The translations under genes and the position numbers were made by a program. The notes beneath the pieces are model-generated. The model had not been told where the DNA came from. It was given only the letters and a program-made list of their open reading frames with translations, and searched no databases. From Billgrantia endophytica (GTDB lineage Bacteria > Pseudomonadota > Gammaproteobacteria > Pseudomonadales > Halomonadaceae), in contig NZ_PNRF01000013.1 of assembly GCF_002879615.1 (NCBI RefSeq), positions 1-64,000 of the forward strand: DNA of 64,000 nucleotides, in the 5' to 3' direction. Every line of letters begins with the position of its first letter. Positions within the stretch are counted from its first letter, which is position 1. This document shows, piece after piece, positions 27,013 to 39,794 of the stretch.

Positions 27013-29028
27013 GTGTCCGCCAGCCCCCCTACCCTGCCCCCACTGGCCGGCCTCGAGACGGCCAAGCTCGACTGGTCGACCAACGACCTCGGCGAGACGG
27101 CCCCCCTGTCGGCCCAATTCGACGATGTCTATTTCTCTCGACAGGATGGCCGAACGGAAACCGAGCACGTCTTCCTCGCCGGCAACGACCTGTCGAACCG
27201 CTTCGCCAGTTGGCCGGCCGGCCGCCCCTTCGTGATCGGCGAGACCGGCTTCGGCACCGGGCTCAACATGCTCTGCGCGTGGGCCTGCTTCGATGCCCAC
27301 GCGCCGTCAGCGGCACGGCTGCACCTAGTGTCTACCGAGCGTTATCCGTTGTCCCGGGAGGATATCGAACGGGCACTGTCCGCCTGGCCGACGCTTGCGT
27401 CGCGCGCCGAGCGGTTGGTGCGCCAGTGGCCCCAGCCGGTGGCCGGCGTGCATCGCCTGTGGCTGGATGAACGGGTCACCCTGGACCTGCATTTCGGGGA
27501 TGCCGCCGAGCGGCTGCAACTGCTGGAGGGCGAGGTCGATGCCTGGTTCCTGGATGGCTTCGCACCATCGAAGAACCCCGACATGTGGCGACCCGAGCTT
27601 TTCGCCGCCATGGCGTCACGTTCACGGCCGGGAGCCACCTTTGCCACCTTCACCTGCGCGGGTATCGTCAAGCGTGGACTGGCCGAAGCGGGCTTCACCT
27701 GGCGCAAGGTACCGGGTGTCGGCCGCAAGCGGGAAATACTCACCGGCCACATTGCCGAACCACCGACACTGGCGCTGCGGGGATCGTCCCCCTGGTTCAC
27801 CCCGCCTCCCCGCCGTGCAGCCCGGCACGTGGCGGTGATCGGCGCCGGTATCGCCGGCACCAGCATGGCCCGCTCACTGGCCCGGCGCGGCCTGCGCGTC
27901 ACCCTGCTCGACCGCGAGGCACCGGGCGCGGGCGGCTCCGGCAACCGACAGGGAGTGCTCTACATCAAGCTGGCAGCGGACCCCAACGACCACAGCCGTT
28001 TCTACCTGGCCGGGCTGCAGCATACCTTGCGCTGGCTGCAGCACCTGGACCCCGGCCATGAGCTCTGGTCCCCCTGCGGACTGCTGCAGCTGGCCATGAC
28101 CGACCGGGAAGCCCGGCGCCAGGTGCGCTTCCTTGCCGCCCATCGTCTGCCCCAGGCGCTGCTCGCCGGCGTCGATGCCGACACGGCCACGCAGCAGGCG
28201 GGCGTCGAGCTCGATCACAGCGGGCTGAGTTACCCGGCCGCCGGCTGGGTCCGCCCCGGGGCCCTGTGCCAGTTCCTGGCCAGCGGCCCAGGCGTCGACT
28301 TCCGTCGCGGCGAAGTCACGGCGCTGGATGTCACGCAAGCCGGCTGGAAACTATCGCTGGCCGACGGCGAAGCCCTGGAGGTGGATCAGGTGGTTATCGC
28401 CAATGCTGACACGGCCAACCGCTTCGCACCCACCCATGGCCTGACGTTGCAGGTCATTCGCGGCCAGATCAGCCAGTTGACCCTTCCCGAGGGGGCCCCG
28501 GCGCTCTATCGCGTCGTCTGCGGCGGCGGCTATGTCACCCCGGCGCTGGATGGCGTACTGACGTTCGGTGCCACCTTCCTGCCCAACGATGCCGGCACGG
28601 CCATCCGTGAAGATGACCATGCCGCGAACCTGGCGGAACTGGAAAAGGGACTGCCGGCCTTCACCCGTGCGCTGCGCGAGGCCGGTGTGTCACTCGACCC
28701 GGCGAGCTGCCAGGGGCGCGCCTCCGTGCGTGCCGCCAGCCCCGACAAGTCGCCCTACGCCGGCCCGGTGCCGGATGTCGCCGCCTGGCGCAAGGACTAC
28801 GCCGTGCTGGCCAAGGACGCGACCCTGAGACCGGCCGTGGCCGGCAGGCACCATCCGGGTTTGTGGATCAGCGCCGCCCATGGCGCCCGCGGCATGGCCA
28901 GCGCCCCGCTGTGTGCCGAACTGATCGCTTCGAGGATCTGCGATGAGCCGCTGCCACTGGAGTGGCCGCTGGTGGATCACCTGCACCCGGGCAGGCGGGT
29001 GCTGCGCGACCTGGCACGTGGGAAGTAG
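27013..29028 (+). CDS. mnmC: Bifunctional tRNA modification enzyme MnmC
   Basis: Completes mnm5s2U at the wobble base of tRNAs: the C-terminal FAD domain removes carboxymethyl from cmnm5 and the N-terminal SAM domain methylates the amine. The 671 residues contain the methyltransferase (about 1-240: IGETGFGTGLNML, then WFLDGFAPSKNPDMW) and the FAD oxidoreductase (VIGAGIAGTSMARSLARRG near 273-291 as the dinucleotide motif, then SCQGRASVRAASPDKSPYAG and SAAHGARGM). An alternative start at GTG is not needed. It stands alone. Confidence 0.97.
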   Translation: MSASPPTLPPLAGLETAKLDWSTNDLGETAPLSAQFDDVYFSRQDGRTETEHVFLAGNDLSNRFASWPAGRPFVIGETGFGTGLNMLCAWACFDAHAPSAARLHLVSTERYPLSREDIERALSAWPTLASRAERLVRQWPQPVAGVHRLWLDERVTLDLHFGDAAERLQLLEGEVDAWFLDGFAPSKNPDMWRPELFAAMASRSRPGATFATFTCAGIVKRGLAEAGFTWRKVPGVGRKREILTGHIAEPPTLALRGSSPWFTPPPRRAARHVAVIGAGIAGTSMARSLARRGLRVTLLDREAPGAGGSGNRQGVLYIKLAADPNDHSRFYLAGLQHTLRWLQHLDPGHELWSPCGLLQLAMTDREARRQVRFLAAHRLPQALLAGVDADTATQQAGVELDHSGLSYPAAGWVRPGALCQFLASGPGVDFRRGEVTALDVTQAGWKLSLADGEALEVDQVVIANADTANRFAPTHGLTLQVIRGQISQLTLPEGAPALYRVVCGGGYVTPALDGVLTFGATFLPNDAGTAIREDDHAANLAELEKGLPAFTRALREAGVSLDPASCQGRASVRAASPDKSPYAGPVPDVAAWRKDYAVLAKDATLRPAVAGRHHPGLWISAAHGARGMASAPLCAELIASRICDEPLPLEWPLVDHLHPGRRVLRDLARGK

Positions 29029-29072
29029 GGCGGCGCTGGCGGACAGCCTTGTCTACCGGGCCGTCCGCCGGG

Positions 29073-31706
29073 TCAGTCGGGGAAAGTGAGCCGATACGGC
29101 TGCCTGGCGGGGGCTCGATCCATGACAAAATTCAGCGACGGCCGCCCCAGGTGATAGCCCTGTCCGAAGTCGATGCCCAGCTCCGCTACCGCCGCGAGCA
29201 CGTCCTTGTCCTCGATGAATTCGGCAACGGTACTGACTCCCAGGCTCTGGGCCAGGGTCACGATACTCTTGACGAAGGCCATGTACTTGTCATCGTCGAG
29301 CATGTTGCGGATGAAATCGCCCTCGATCTTGATCACGTCGATGGGGAACTGCTTCAGGTAGCGGAACGATGAGTAACCCGAACCGAAGTCGTCGATGGCG
29401 AAATTGAAGCCTTCCAGCTTCAGGTCGAGCACGAATTTTTCCAGCAGCTTGAGGTTGCTGACGGTTTCCCGCTCGGTCAGCTCGAAGACGATGCGTTCCG
29501 GCAGTATGTCGTAGTCGATGGCGAGCTGGTGAATGTGGCCGATGAACTCACCGATGATGAGGGACCTGGGCGACAGGTTGATGAACAGCAGGCCCTGGTA
29601 GCCCTGATCGTGGATCTGGGCGAAGGCCTTCTCGATCAGCAGGTAATCCATCTTGTGGATGACGCCGATGCTCTCGGCGATATCGATGAATTCGCCCGCC
29701 GGCACGATCCGGTCATCGACCTGGATACGCATCAGCAGCTCATGGATGTGCACCTGCCCCGTGCGTACATCGACGATGGGCTGGAAATAGGGCACGATCC
29801 GCTCTTCCTCCAGCGCGCTGAGCACCATCTGGTTCTTTGCTCCCACCTCGCGGAAGACCGCGGCCACTTCCTCGCTGTCAGGCAGGGCAACGCAGTTTTT
29901 CCCCTTGCGTTTGGCCTTGTACATCATGTTGTCGGCCATCAGGAAGAGATCGCGGGCATTGGTGGCATGGCGCGGGTAGGTGGCAACGCCGATCGAGATC
30001 GTCGCCCTGACGGTCGACCCGTCCGGGGCGGCCAGCGCCTGGCTGGTCAGGCTGTCGGCGATGCGCAGCGCCACGGAGTAGGCCTGCTGGTCCCCGGTTT
30101 CCGGCAGGATGATGGTGAACTCGTCGCCGCCATAGCGCGCCAGGAAGTCGCCGGGTCGCACCGAGCGTGTCAGGGTCTCGGCAACCGCCTGGAGGAAATG
30201 GTCGCCGAAGGCGTGGCCATGCCGGTCGTTGACGGTCTTGAAGTTGTCCAGATCCAGCATCAGCAGGCTGAAGTGATCCTGGTGCCGGGACGCCCGGCCC
30301 ACTTCGTAGCTGAGCATGTCCTTGAAGATGCGCTGGTTGTGCAGGTTGGTGAGGGGATCGCGTGTGGCGTAGAACTCGAGGTCCTGCGTGTACTTGTAGA
30401 TGGCCTTGACCGACCCCACCAGGTTCAGCAGTGTCGAGAGGATGCCGTCGATGACGATGTGCCGGATGGGGTCCTGTGCCAGATCCGACTGCACGCCGAT
30501 GCCGACGATGCCGCCGATCTTGGGCGCTTCCAGCAGCAGCGACTTGGTCTGCAGCCGGATGTCATCGGGAGTCAGATCCATCACCATGCGCTCCCCCGGC
30601 CCACAGGGGTGAACGGTGTGGTGGATCACCTTGAGTACCGTTGCTCCCGTCAGTCCCTGGGGCTTGTCTTCCAGCAGCTGCGTCAGGATTCGCTCGAAGG
30701 TTTCGCGCGTTTCCGCCGACACCTCGCGGTGCCAGAAGATTTCCAGCTCATAGCCTTCCTCCTCCACCTGGAAAATGGTCACCAGCGTATGCGCCTGGAC
30801 GATGGTGTTGATATCCGACAACAGCTCCTTGATGAATTCCCGCCAATCCCTCACCACGTCGGAGGTGATGATGAACTTGCTCAGCAGGCGAATCTCGAAC
30901 TCCAGGATGTCCTTATCGACGGCAACGTTCTTGAGCCGCCCCACCAGCTCATTGACGTGCTGGAAGGCAGCGTCGAGCTCCCTGAAGTGCACATTGGCGA
31001 CGCTCACATCCAAGTGGCGGAAGTCTTCGACGGAATTCACCGCCGAGAGACGCGAGCGGAAGGTATTCAGCGATTGGCGAATACGGCTGGCAAAGAACGT
31101 GGAAAGGGCCATGGCCAGCAACAGCACCATCATGGAGGCAGCGAGGAACAGGGCCACGTAGTTGCCACGCATTTCGCTGCTGATGGGGGTCATGTCGTGC
31201 TGGATATCGATGACTCCGAGCACGTCCCCGATAGCGGCGTTCTGGTGGCAGCCCAGGCAGTCGGACGTGGCCACCAGCGGCATGACGCGACGCACCTGGC
31301 CACTCTCCCGGTAGACGCGCTCCTCGCCGGATTCGAAGGCCTCCCCGATGGCGATATCCCGTGGTGGCTGATCGATCTCGCCGTACCGCTCGGATACCAG
31401 CTCACCGCGATATATCTCGAACTGGTAGGGAGAGCCGGCGTGAATGCTCCTGGTGTCGGCGATGAAGGCTTCCCTCTGCTCCCGGCTCCAGCCCTGGCGC
31501 ATCACCTGAAGCATGGAATTGAAGCTCTGTCGCGCCAGGGTTTCGGAAGTTCGTTCGGCCTGCCGGGCGATGATGTCCTCATAGAGCAGGGAAGCGACCA
31601 GGGTGACGCCGAGAAATACGATCAAGGAAGTCGACAGGATGGCCACCAGCACGAACCCCTTGAGGGTTCGCAGGTAGGCAAGGAGAAGGCGGGCCATGGT
31701 TAGCAT
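29073..31706 (-). CDS. Membrane GGDEF-EAL protein with periplasmic CXXCH haem-type sensor
   Basis: Cyclic-di-GMP turnover protein of about 877 residues. A transmembrane segment near the N-terminus (VLVAILSTSLIVFLGVTLVAS) is followed by a periplasmic domain of about 150 residues with one c-type haem motif CLGCH, then a second transmembrane segment, a HAMP-like/helical region, a roughly 200-residue cytoplasmic region, GGDEF with an intact YGGDEF, and EAL. The EAL motif itself reads ELL, but DDFGSGYSS and the other catalytic motifs are present, so phosphodiesterase activity is plausible. The sensor may read redox or gas through haem. ATG 31706 is favoured by GGGGA upstream. Confidence 0.9.
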   Translation of the reverse strand: MLTMARLLLAYLRTLKGFVLVAILSTSLIVFLGVTLVASLLYEDIIARQAERTSETLARQSFNSMLQVMRQGWSREQREAFIADTRSIHAGSPYQFEIYRGELVSERYGEIDQPPRDIAIGEAFESGEERVYRESGQVRRVMPLVATSDCLGCHQNAAIGDVLGVIDIQHDMTPISSEMRGNYVALFLAASMMVLLLAMALSTFFASRIRQSLNTFRSRLSAVNSVEDFRHLDVSVANVHFRELDAAFQHVNELVGRLKNVAVDKDILEFEIRLLSKFIITSDVVRDWREFIKELLSDINTIVQAHTLVTIFQVEEEGYELEIFWHREVSAETRETFERILTQLLEDKPQGLTGATVLKVIHHTVHPCGPGERMVMDLTPDDIRLQTKSLLLEAPKIGGIVGIGVQSDLAQDPIRHIVIDGILSTLLNLVGSVKAIYKYTQDLEFYATRDPLTNLHNQRIFKDMLSYEVGRASRHQDHFSLLMLDLDNFKTVNDRHGHAFGDHFLQAVAETLTRSVRPGDFLARYGGDEFTIILPETGDQQAYSVALRIADSLTSQALAAPDGSTVRATISIGVATYPRHATNARDLFLMADNMMYKAKRKGKNCVALPDSEEVAAVFREVGAKNQMVLSALEEERIVPYFQPIVDVRTGQVHIHELLMRIQVDDRIVPAGEFIDIAESIGVIHKMDYLLIEKAFAQIHDQGYQGLLFINLSPRSLIIGEFIGHIHQLAIDYDILPERIVFELTERETVSNLKLLEKFVLDLKLEGFNFAIDDFGSGYSSFRYLKQFPIDVIKIEGDFIRNMLDDDKYMAFVKSIVTLAQSLGVSTVAEFIEDKDVLAAVAELGIDFGQGYHLGRPSLNFVMDRAPARQPYRLTFPD

Positions 31707-31888
31707 TGTTATCCCCATCGCACGAAGACAGAATCCTGCCAAAACCATTACCCTAGATTAACGGCCGCCAATTCAGATACTAAAAAATTCATCCCCCATG
31801 GGGCAAAAAAGCCATGCCCTGACATGGATCAATTCCCGGTGAACCTCTCAGGCTACGGAGCTTGGACGATGGTAGGGCTCGCATTTCT

Positions 31889-34218
<2,330 letters not shown>

Positions 34219-34224
34219 TCAACA

Positions 34225-34254
34225 AGACAACCCCGTGATCGCTCACGGGGTTGT
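34225..34254 (-). terminator. Hairpin between zipA and ligA
   Basis: A perfect 13-bp stem GACAACCCCGTGA with a 4-base loop, followed on the minus strand by TTGTTG. It could partly terminate zipA transcripts and reduce ligA expression; the T-run is poor. Confidence 0.7.
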
Positions 34255-34290
34255 CGGTACGGCAGGCAGCAGCTGGCTTCGTGCAGGCCT

Positions 34291-36069
34291 TCAATTGACC
34301 TGGTAGCGATTGAGGCGGTTGCGGCGCTCGAACTCCTGAACGCGCTGACGGGCGAATTCCACGGTCTGTGCCGTCATGACACTATGGTTCTCGTCCTTCA
34401 GCTCACCACCCAGGTGACGCACGATGACCATGGCTGTCTCCACCATGGCCTCGAAGGCGGCAGCGGTGTCCAGCGCGCCCGGCAAGGGCATCAGCAGGGT
34501 GATGCCCGGCGTGTGGAAGTCGTCCATGGCTTCGATGGGGAAGGTGCCCGGCTTGAGCACGTTGACCATGGAGAACTGCAGTTCACTTTCCGGATCCTCG
34601 GTCTCGAAGCGGTGGAAGATGCCCATCTCCCGGCTGTAGCGCAGGCCGCAGGCCAGCATCAGGTCAAGCAGCGCCTCGCCGGAGAAACCCTCCTCCTGGC
34701 GGGACAGAACGCTGATGACGATGACTTCGTCGGCATGGCTGAGCGTATCCCGGGCACGCTCGGCGTTGACATCGTGGCGCAGTGCCTTCGCCAGGCTCGG
34801 ATGCGCACGCACCACGTCATCATCGAGAGCAGCCTCTTCGGCCGCACCGACGTCTTCCGGCCTGGCAGCAGCGCTGCCAGACACCGGCTCGAAGCTGCTG
34901 TCAGCGCTGTGATCGAACGCCTCGTCTCGGGCCGTCGGAGACGCCGAGTGCCGTGGACGCGGTGGCGCGAACAGTGGATCGTCGTCATCGGCCTGCTCGA
35001 TGGCCTGGGCTTCCAGGCGACGGCGTTCGGCGTCCCTTGCCGCCTGCTCGGCTTCCGCCTCACGACGACGCTGGGCATCCAGGGCGGCCTTTTCGGCACG
35101 AGCCTTCTCGCGACGCAACTTCTCCTCGCGCTTCTGTTTACGACGCTTGGCCAGTCGCCGCTGCATCGAGACGCCGAATCGCTGAACCGATTGGCCCATG
35201 CGGCGTGAGCCGCTCTTCAGGGAGTCTCCCATGCCTTCCAGGTCGACGAGCCGGTAGCGCTCGTCTTCGTCGCGGAGTTCTTCATGATCCTCGGGATCGG
35301 CTGCAAGCGGCTCGGCAGCCGTGGCGGCGGGCGCCTCGTCGTCATCCAGCGCAGAGAGCGTCGGCTCACGACGCTCCGCCCGTGCCTCGGGCGAGCCCGA
35401 GGCTTCCGCGCGCGCATCGGCGATTTCCTCGTCTTGACGCTGGGTCTGGCCCGTCGGTTCCGAGCTCATTTGGACCACAGGTTCTACGCTCCGCGACTCG
35501 GCGGAACGGGACTTGACGGGTTCAGGCGCAGCAGGCTCGGCAACATCGTCCCTGGCGCTCATGGCCGCGGTCTCTGCTTCTTCTGCACGCGCGGAAAGGC
35601 CGGCATCAGAAGCCGACGAAGACGAAATCGGAGCAGCGGGTTCACGCCGGGCAGCATCGGGCCGCAGTGGCGTTTCGCCACTGCGGGGCGCTGCCACGTC
35701 ATCCGACAGGCTCGCACTCGACAGGCCGGGCTCGGGCCGCCCGGGAGACACCGGCGCCCGTTCCGCCCGGAGGCTAGCCAGCACCCGAGACGGCCCGGGG
35801 TGCTCCTGACGCTTCAGCTTCGGCTTGCCCTGCACGCGTTCATAGCTGGCGGGCTTGACAACACGAGCCCCTCCATTGGGCAGTTCCCAGTTGGTGTCAT
35901 CCCCAGACTCGGCAATCGCATCGGTGCCCTTGCCGTCGAGGTTCCTGTTATCCCCTACCTGGTCCAGGCGGGGCACTCGGCGCTGGCGTTTAAGGCGACG
36001 AACCCCATCTACAACGATGAGGGTCACCAGTGCCAGCCCCAGAATGATCAGCCATTCTCTAAGTTCCAT
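34291..36069 (-). CDS. zipA: Cell division protein ZipA
   Basis: Membrane anchor that tethers the FtsZ ring in gammaproteobacteria. The N-terminal transmembrane helix (LREWLIILGLALVTLIVVDGV) is followed by a long Glu/Ala/Arg/Pro/Ser-rich linker of about 420 residues, which here includes a very charged Lys/Arg/Glu coiled segment (RRLAKRRKQKREEKLRREKARAEKAALDAQRR), then the C-terminal FtsZ-binding domain of about 140 residues (DEVIVISVLSRQEEGFSGEALL). At 592 residues it is much longer than E. coli ZipA (328), because of the linker. Neighbours smc and ligA fit the usual smc-zipA-ligA order. Confidence 0.95.
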   Translation of the reverse strand: MELREWLIILGLALVTLIVVDGVRRLKRQRRVPRLDQVGDNRNLDGKGTDAIAESGDDTNWELPNGGARVVKPASYERVQGKPKLKRQEHPGPSRVLASLRAERAPVSPGRPEPGLSSASLSDDVAAPRSGETPLRPDAARREPAAPISSSSASDAGLSARAEEAETAAMSARDDVAEPAAPEPVKSRSAESRSVEPVVQMSSEPTGQTQRQDEEIADARAEASGSPEARAERREPTLSALDDDEAPAATAAEPLAADPEDHEELRDEDERYRLVDLEGMGDSLKSGSRRMGQSVQRFGVSMQRRLAKRRKQKREEKLRREKARAEKAALDAQRRREAEAEQAARDAERRRLEAQAIEQADDDDPLFAPPRPRHSASPTARDEAFDHSADSSFEPVSGSAAARPEDVGAAEEAALDDDVVRAHPSLAKALRHDVNAERARDTLSHADEVIVISVLSRQEEGFSGEALLDLMLACGLRYSREMGIFHRFETEDPESELQFSMVNVLKPGTFPIEAMDDFHTPGITLLMPLPGALDTAAAFEAMVETAMVIVRHLGGELKDENHSVMTAQTVEFARQRVQEFERRNRLNRYQVN

Positions 36070-36294
36070 GGGTCGTCTTGCCTATCACTAGGGCGCCATG
36101 CCGGATGGATGTCCGTCAACAGCATAGCGCGATTGCCAAAAAAAGGGCTACTTTTTTTGTTTGTCAAGCCCAGGCATTCTCGCTTGAGAGTCCAATCGAC
36201 CCTGCGCCTTTCCCTGTCATATCACTTTTCAAGAGAGCGATACGACCATGATGATCTTTCTGATATCGCGTTTAATACGCGCTTGCAAGTCCTG

Positions 36295-39200
36295 TCAGGC
36301 TTCAGCAAGGGCGGCCGCTTCTTCCACCCCAACGGCAACCAGTCGCGAGACCCCCGGTTCTTGCATGGTCACCCCCATCAATCTTTCCGCCGCTTCCATG
36401 GCGATCTTGTTGTGAGTGATATAGATGAACTGTACCGAATCGGACATGTCCTTCACCAGCTTTGCATAGCGTCCTACGTTGGCATCATCCAGTGGCGCAT
36501 CCACTTCGTCTAGCATACAGAAAGGAGCCGGGTTGAGCTGGAAGATGGCGAAGACAAGAGAGAGGGCAGTCAATGCCTTTTCCCCACCCGAGAGCAAATG
36601 AATGGTGCTGTTCTTCTTGCCGGGAGGGCGCGCCATGATGGCGACACCGGTATCGAGCAAATCCTCCCCGGTCAGCGTCAACCATGCGGCTCCACCGCCG
36701 AAGACTCGAGGAAAAAGCGACTGCAGACCCTGGTTGACACGCTCGTAGGTGTCACGAAAACGGGTGCGGGTTTCCTGGTCAATGCGACGAATCGCCTTCT
36801 CCAGTGTTTCCAGCGCTTCATTCAATTCGGCCTGCTGAGCCTCCAGATAGTCGCGCCGCTCGGCCTGTTGGTCATACTCCTCGATGGCGGCCAGGTTGAT
36901 GGCGCCCAGCCGTCGGACCCGGTCGCCGACCTCCTCCAGCCGGGTTTGCCAGGCGGATTCCGTGGCGCCGGGGTCCAGCGTTTTCGTCAGTGCCGCGGCG
37001 TCGTGGCCCAGCTCCTGTAGCTGTTCGTCCTGGGTCTCGGCCTTGAGCGCCAGTGCCTGTACCTGCATGCGGGCTTCCTGCAGGCGCTCGCGTATGCCGT
37101 CCAGGTTACGCTCGTGTCCCTGGCGTGCCAGCTCATCCTCACGCAACCGCTCGACCAGCTCGGCGGCCCGGCCACGGACCTCGTTCAGGTCGCGCTCGTC
37201 GCGTTCGCGCCGATGCAGCAGCTCGTCGAGGCGCTCACGCTGCTCTTCATCCGGTTCTCGCAGTCGCTCCAGGGCTTCCGCCAACTCGCTGCAGCGCGCG
37301 GCGAGCCGCTGTCGAGCGTCGCCAGCGCGCCCTTGCTGTTCGGCCAGACCGGCACGCTCGGTGAGCAGTCGCTCGTGCTCCAGCGCCAGCTGTTGGGTAC
37401 GCTCGTTCAGCGGACGCTGTCGGGCACGCAGCGCGGCAAGCCTTTCCCGAGCCTCGCTGCGCGCACGCTCGAGCCGTTCACGACGTTCGGCTCCCTCCTC
37501 CAGCCGGGCCATGACCAGTTGCCACTGCTCCCGGGCCTGTTCGATGGCCAAGCGCGTCTCTTCCCCGGTTTCACGCAGAGCCTCTATTTCGTCGGTCAAT
37601 TCCGCAGAACGGCCCTTCAGGTGTTCGAGCCGGCTGGCCAGGCCAGTGTCCTGAACCGCCAACTGTTGGTGTTCTGCGGCGAGGCGGCGCTCGTCCTGCC
37701 GAATCGCCTCGAGGGCCTGATCCGCCTGCTCGACCCTCTCCCGCTCCTCGGCAAGGGCCGTATCCTGAATGGTCAGACAGGTTTCCACCTCGTCGAGTTC
37801 CGCGACGACTTCATTCCGGCGGCGCCGGCTGACCAGCAGGGCGTCAGGACCCGCGCCCTCTCCCCGGTGCCGGACCCAGTCGACTCCCAGCCAGAGTCCC
37901 TGCGGCGTGACCAGACTTTCGCCAGGCGCCAGGGTGTGGCGCTCGCTCCAGGCCTGTCGAGGCTCTTCCACGCAACGAATCGGCGCCAGCCAGGCCGCTG
38001 CCGCACCGGCCCCCCGGACCCGGGCCGCCAGGCTTCGGGGCGATACCTTGATGTCAGTATCGGGGGATAACGCTCCCAGCTCGGCGGGCGGCGCGCCCGT
38101 GGCGGCCTGAAAGGAGTCGGGTGTGGCGAGCCTCGCCTTGAGCCATGGTGCCAGTACCCAGGAGACGCTGGCCTCCCAACCGGAATCGACCTCGAGGGAC
38201 TCACCCAGGCGCGGTGCGTTGCCCAGCCCATGGTCGGCCAGATGCGTTGCCAACGCGTCGTCAGGATCGGTCAGGGCGGCCTGTATCAGTGCATCCAGTG
38301 AGGAGAGCTCACCTTGAAGGGTGCTGCGCCGGGCACGCTGCGCTTCGCGTTCCTGCTCCAGCGACGCGGCGCCTGCCCGGGCGGTATCACGCTGTTCCTG
38401 CAACTGCCGACGTCGCGCCTCGACGCTCTCCTGTTCCAGGGTGAACTCGGCCAGCCGCTCACGCAGCTCGTCCCGGCGCGCCTGCAGCTCGGCAAGGTCG
38501 GGCAGTTCCTGCTGCTGCTGACGACGGCGCTGCTCGTCGGTATCCAGTCGTGCCAGCCGGTTCTCCAGCTCGCGCAGGCGATCCTGGGCGCGCTCCGCCT
38601 CGCGGCTTGCTTCACGCCAGCTTTCATTGAACGTTTCAAAGGCCATCTCGGCCTCTTCGGTACCCGGCTCGGCCTCCTCCAGCATGGCCTCAAGCTCGGC
38701 GAGCTGTCCGGCGAGCGCCTCCTGTTCGGGGCCTACGGTCTCGAGCCGCGCTTCCAGCCCAGCCAGGCGCTCGTCGTCATCCTCGCCAAGGAGATCGAGT
38801 TCGGCGAGCTCCCGGCTGGCATTCTCCAGGTCCCGCGCCAGCTGCGCTTCACGACTGCGAGCGTGCTCCAGAGTCTGTTCGAGGCGGGCGATGGCGTTGG
38901 TGGTCTCGAAGAAGCGCGCCTGGCGGGCCTCGAGGGTTTCGGCCAGCTCATCGTGGTCGGCACGGGCCTCCTCCAGGCGGGCCTCGCACTGGCGCATGCC
39001 GAGGATCTCGCGTTCCACGGCGGTTTCGAGCTCGCGGACCCGTGTCTCCTCCTCGCCCTGCCGGGCACGCAGGGCACGGCCGCGCAGCAGCGCCAGCTCG
39101 CCCTTGAGCCGGTGTTCCTCCTGCTTGAGGGTCTGGTAGCGGCGTGCCGCCTCGGCCTGGCGACGCAGGCGCTCCAGTTGCTTGTCGAGCTCCTCGCGGA

Positions 39201-39789
39201 TGTCGTCCAGGCGCTCCAGGTTCTCGCGGGTCCGCCGCATGCGGTTCTCGGTTTCGCGGCGACGCTCCTTGTACTTGGAGATACCGGCGGCCTCCTCGAG
39301 GGTGGCACGCAGTTCCTCGGGCCGCGCCTCGATGAGACGCGAGATCATGCCCTGGCCGATGATGGCGTAGGAGCGGGGGCCGAGACCGGTGCCCAGGAAG
39401 AGATCGGCGATGTCGCGGCGGCGACACTTCTGGCCATTGAAGAAATAGGCGGACTGGCCGTCGCGGGAGACCTGGCGCTTGACGGCGATCTCGGCGTACT
39501 GGGCGTAGAGGCCGCCCATGCCGCCGTCGCTGTTGTCGAAGCGAAGTTCGATGGCAGCGAGCCCCACCGGCTTGCGCGCGGTGGAGCCATTGAAGATGAC
39601 GTCGGTCATCGATTCGCCGCGCAGGGTCTTGGCCGAGGACTCGCCCATGACCCAGCGCACCGCATCGATGATGTTCGACTTGCCACAGCCGTTGGGCCCC
39701 ACGATGGCGGTCATGTTGCCATCGAAGGGTACCGTGACCGGGTCGACGAACGACTTGAATCCGCTCAGGCGGATCGAGGTGAGTCGCAT
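36295..39789 (-). CDS. smc: Chromosome segregation protein SMC
   Basis: Condensin-type ATPase of 1164 residues that organises chromosomes with ScpA and ScpB. The N-terminal Walker A is GPNGCGKSNIID (about 32-43), two long coiled-coil arms flank the hinge (about 505-650), and the C-terminal head has LLSGGEKALTALSLVFA (ABC signature) and LDEVDAPLDDANV (Walker B). The start at 39789 gives the family MRLTSIRLSGFKSFVDPV. Only 5 bp separate it from the ccmI stop, so it may be transcribed with the ccm genes; zipA follows. Confidence 0.98.
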   Translation of the reverse strand: MRLTSIRLSGFKSFVDPVTVPFDGNMTAIVGPNGCGKSNIIDAVRWVMGESSAKTLRGESMTDVIFNGSTARKPVGLAAIELRFDNSDGGMGGLYAQYAEIAVKRQVSRDGQSAYFFNGQKCRRRDIADLFLGTGLGPRSYAIIGQGMISRLIEARPEELRATLEEAAGISKYKERRRETENRMRRTRENLERLDDIREELDKQLERLRRQAEAARRYQTLKQEEHRLKGELALLRGRALRARQGEEETRVRELETAVEREILGMRQCEARLEEARADHDELAETLEARQARFFETTNAIARLEQTLEHARSREAQLARDLENASRELAELDLLGEDDDERLAGLEARLETVGPEQEALAGQLAELEAMLEEAEPGTEEAEMAFETFNESWREASREAERAQDRLRELENRLARLDTDEQRRRQQQQELPDLAELQARRDELRERLAEFTLEQESVEARRRQLQEQRDTARAGAASLEQEREAQRARRSTLQGELSSLDALIQAALTDPDDALATHLADHGLGNAPRLGESLEVDSGWEASVSWVLAPWLKARLATPDSFQAATGAPPAELGALSPDTDIKVSPRSLAARVRGAGAAAAWLAPIRCVEEPRQAWSERHTLAPGESLVTPQGLWLGVDWVRHRGEGAGPDALLVSRRRRNEVVAELDEVETCLTIQDTALAEERERVEQADQALEAIRQDERRLAAEHQQLAVQDTGLASRLEHLKGRSAELTDEIEALRETGEETRLAIEQAREQWQLVMARLEEGAERRERLERARSEARERLAALRARQRPLNERTQQLALEHERLLTERAGLAEQQGRAGDARQRLAARCSELAEALERLREPDEEQRERLDELLHRRERDERDLNEVRGRAAELVERLREDELARQGHERNLDGIRERLQEARMQVQALALKAETQDEQLQELGHDAAALTKTLDPGATESAWQTRLEEVGDRVRRLGAINLAAIEEYDQQAERRDYLEAQQAELNEALETLEKAIRRIDQETRTRFRDTYERVNQGLQSLFPRVFGGGAAWLTLTGEDLLDTGVAIMARPPGKKNSTIHLLSGGEKALTALSLVFAIFQLNPAPFCMLDEVDAPLDDANVGRYAKLVKDMSDSVQFIYITHNKIAMEAAERLMGVTMQEPGVSRLVAVGVEEAAALAEA

Positions 39790-39794
39790 CCTGG

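Noticed and set aside
29529-31703. 724-codon plus-strand open frame opposite the GGDEF-EAL gene
   Set aside because: The coding strand has clear domains; the antisense frame has none.
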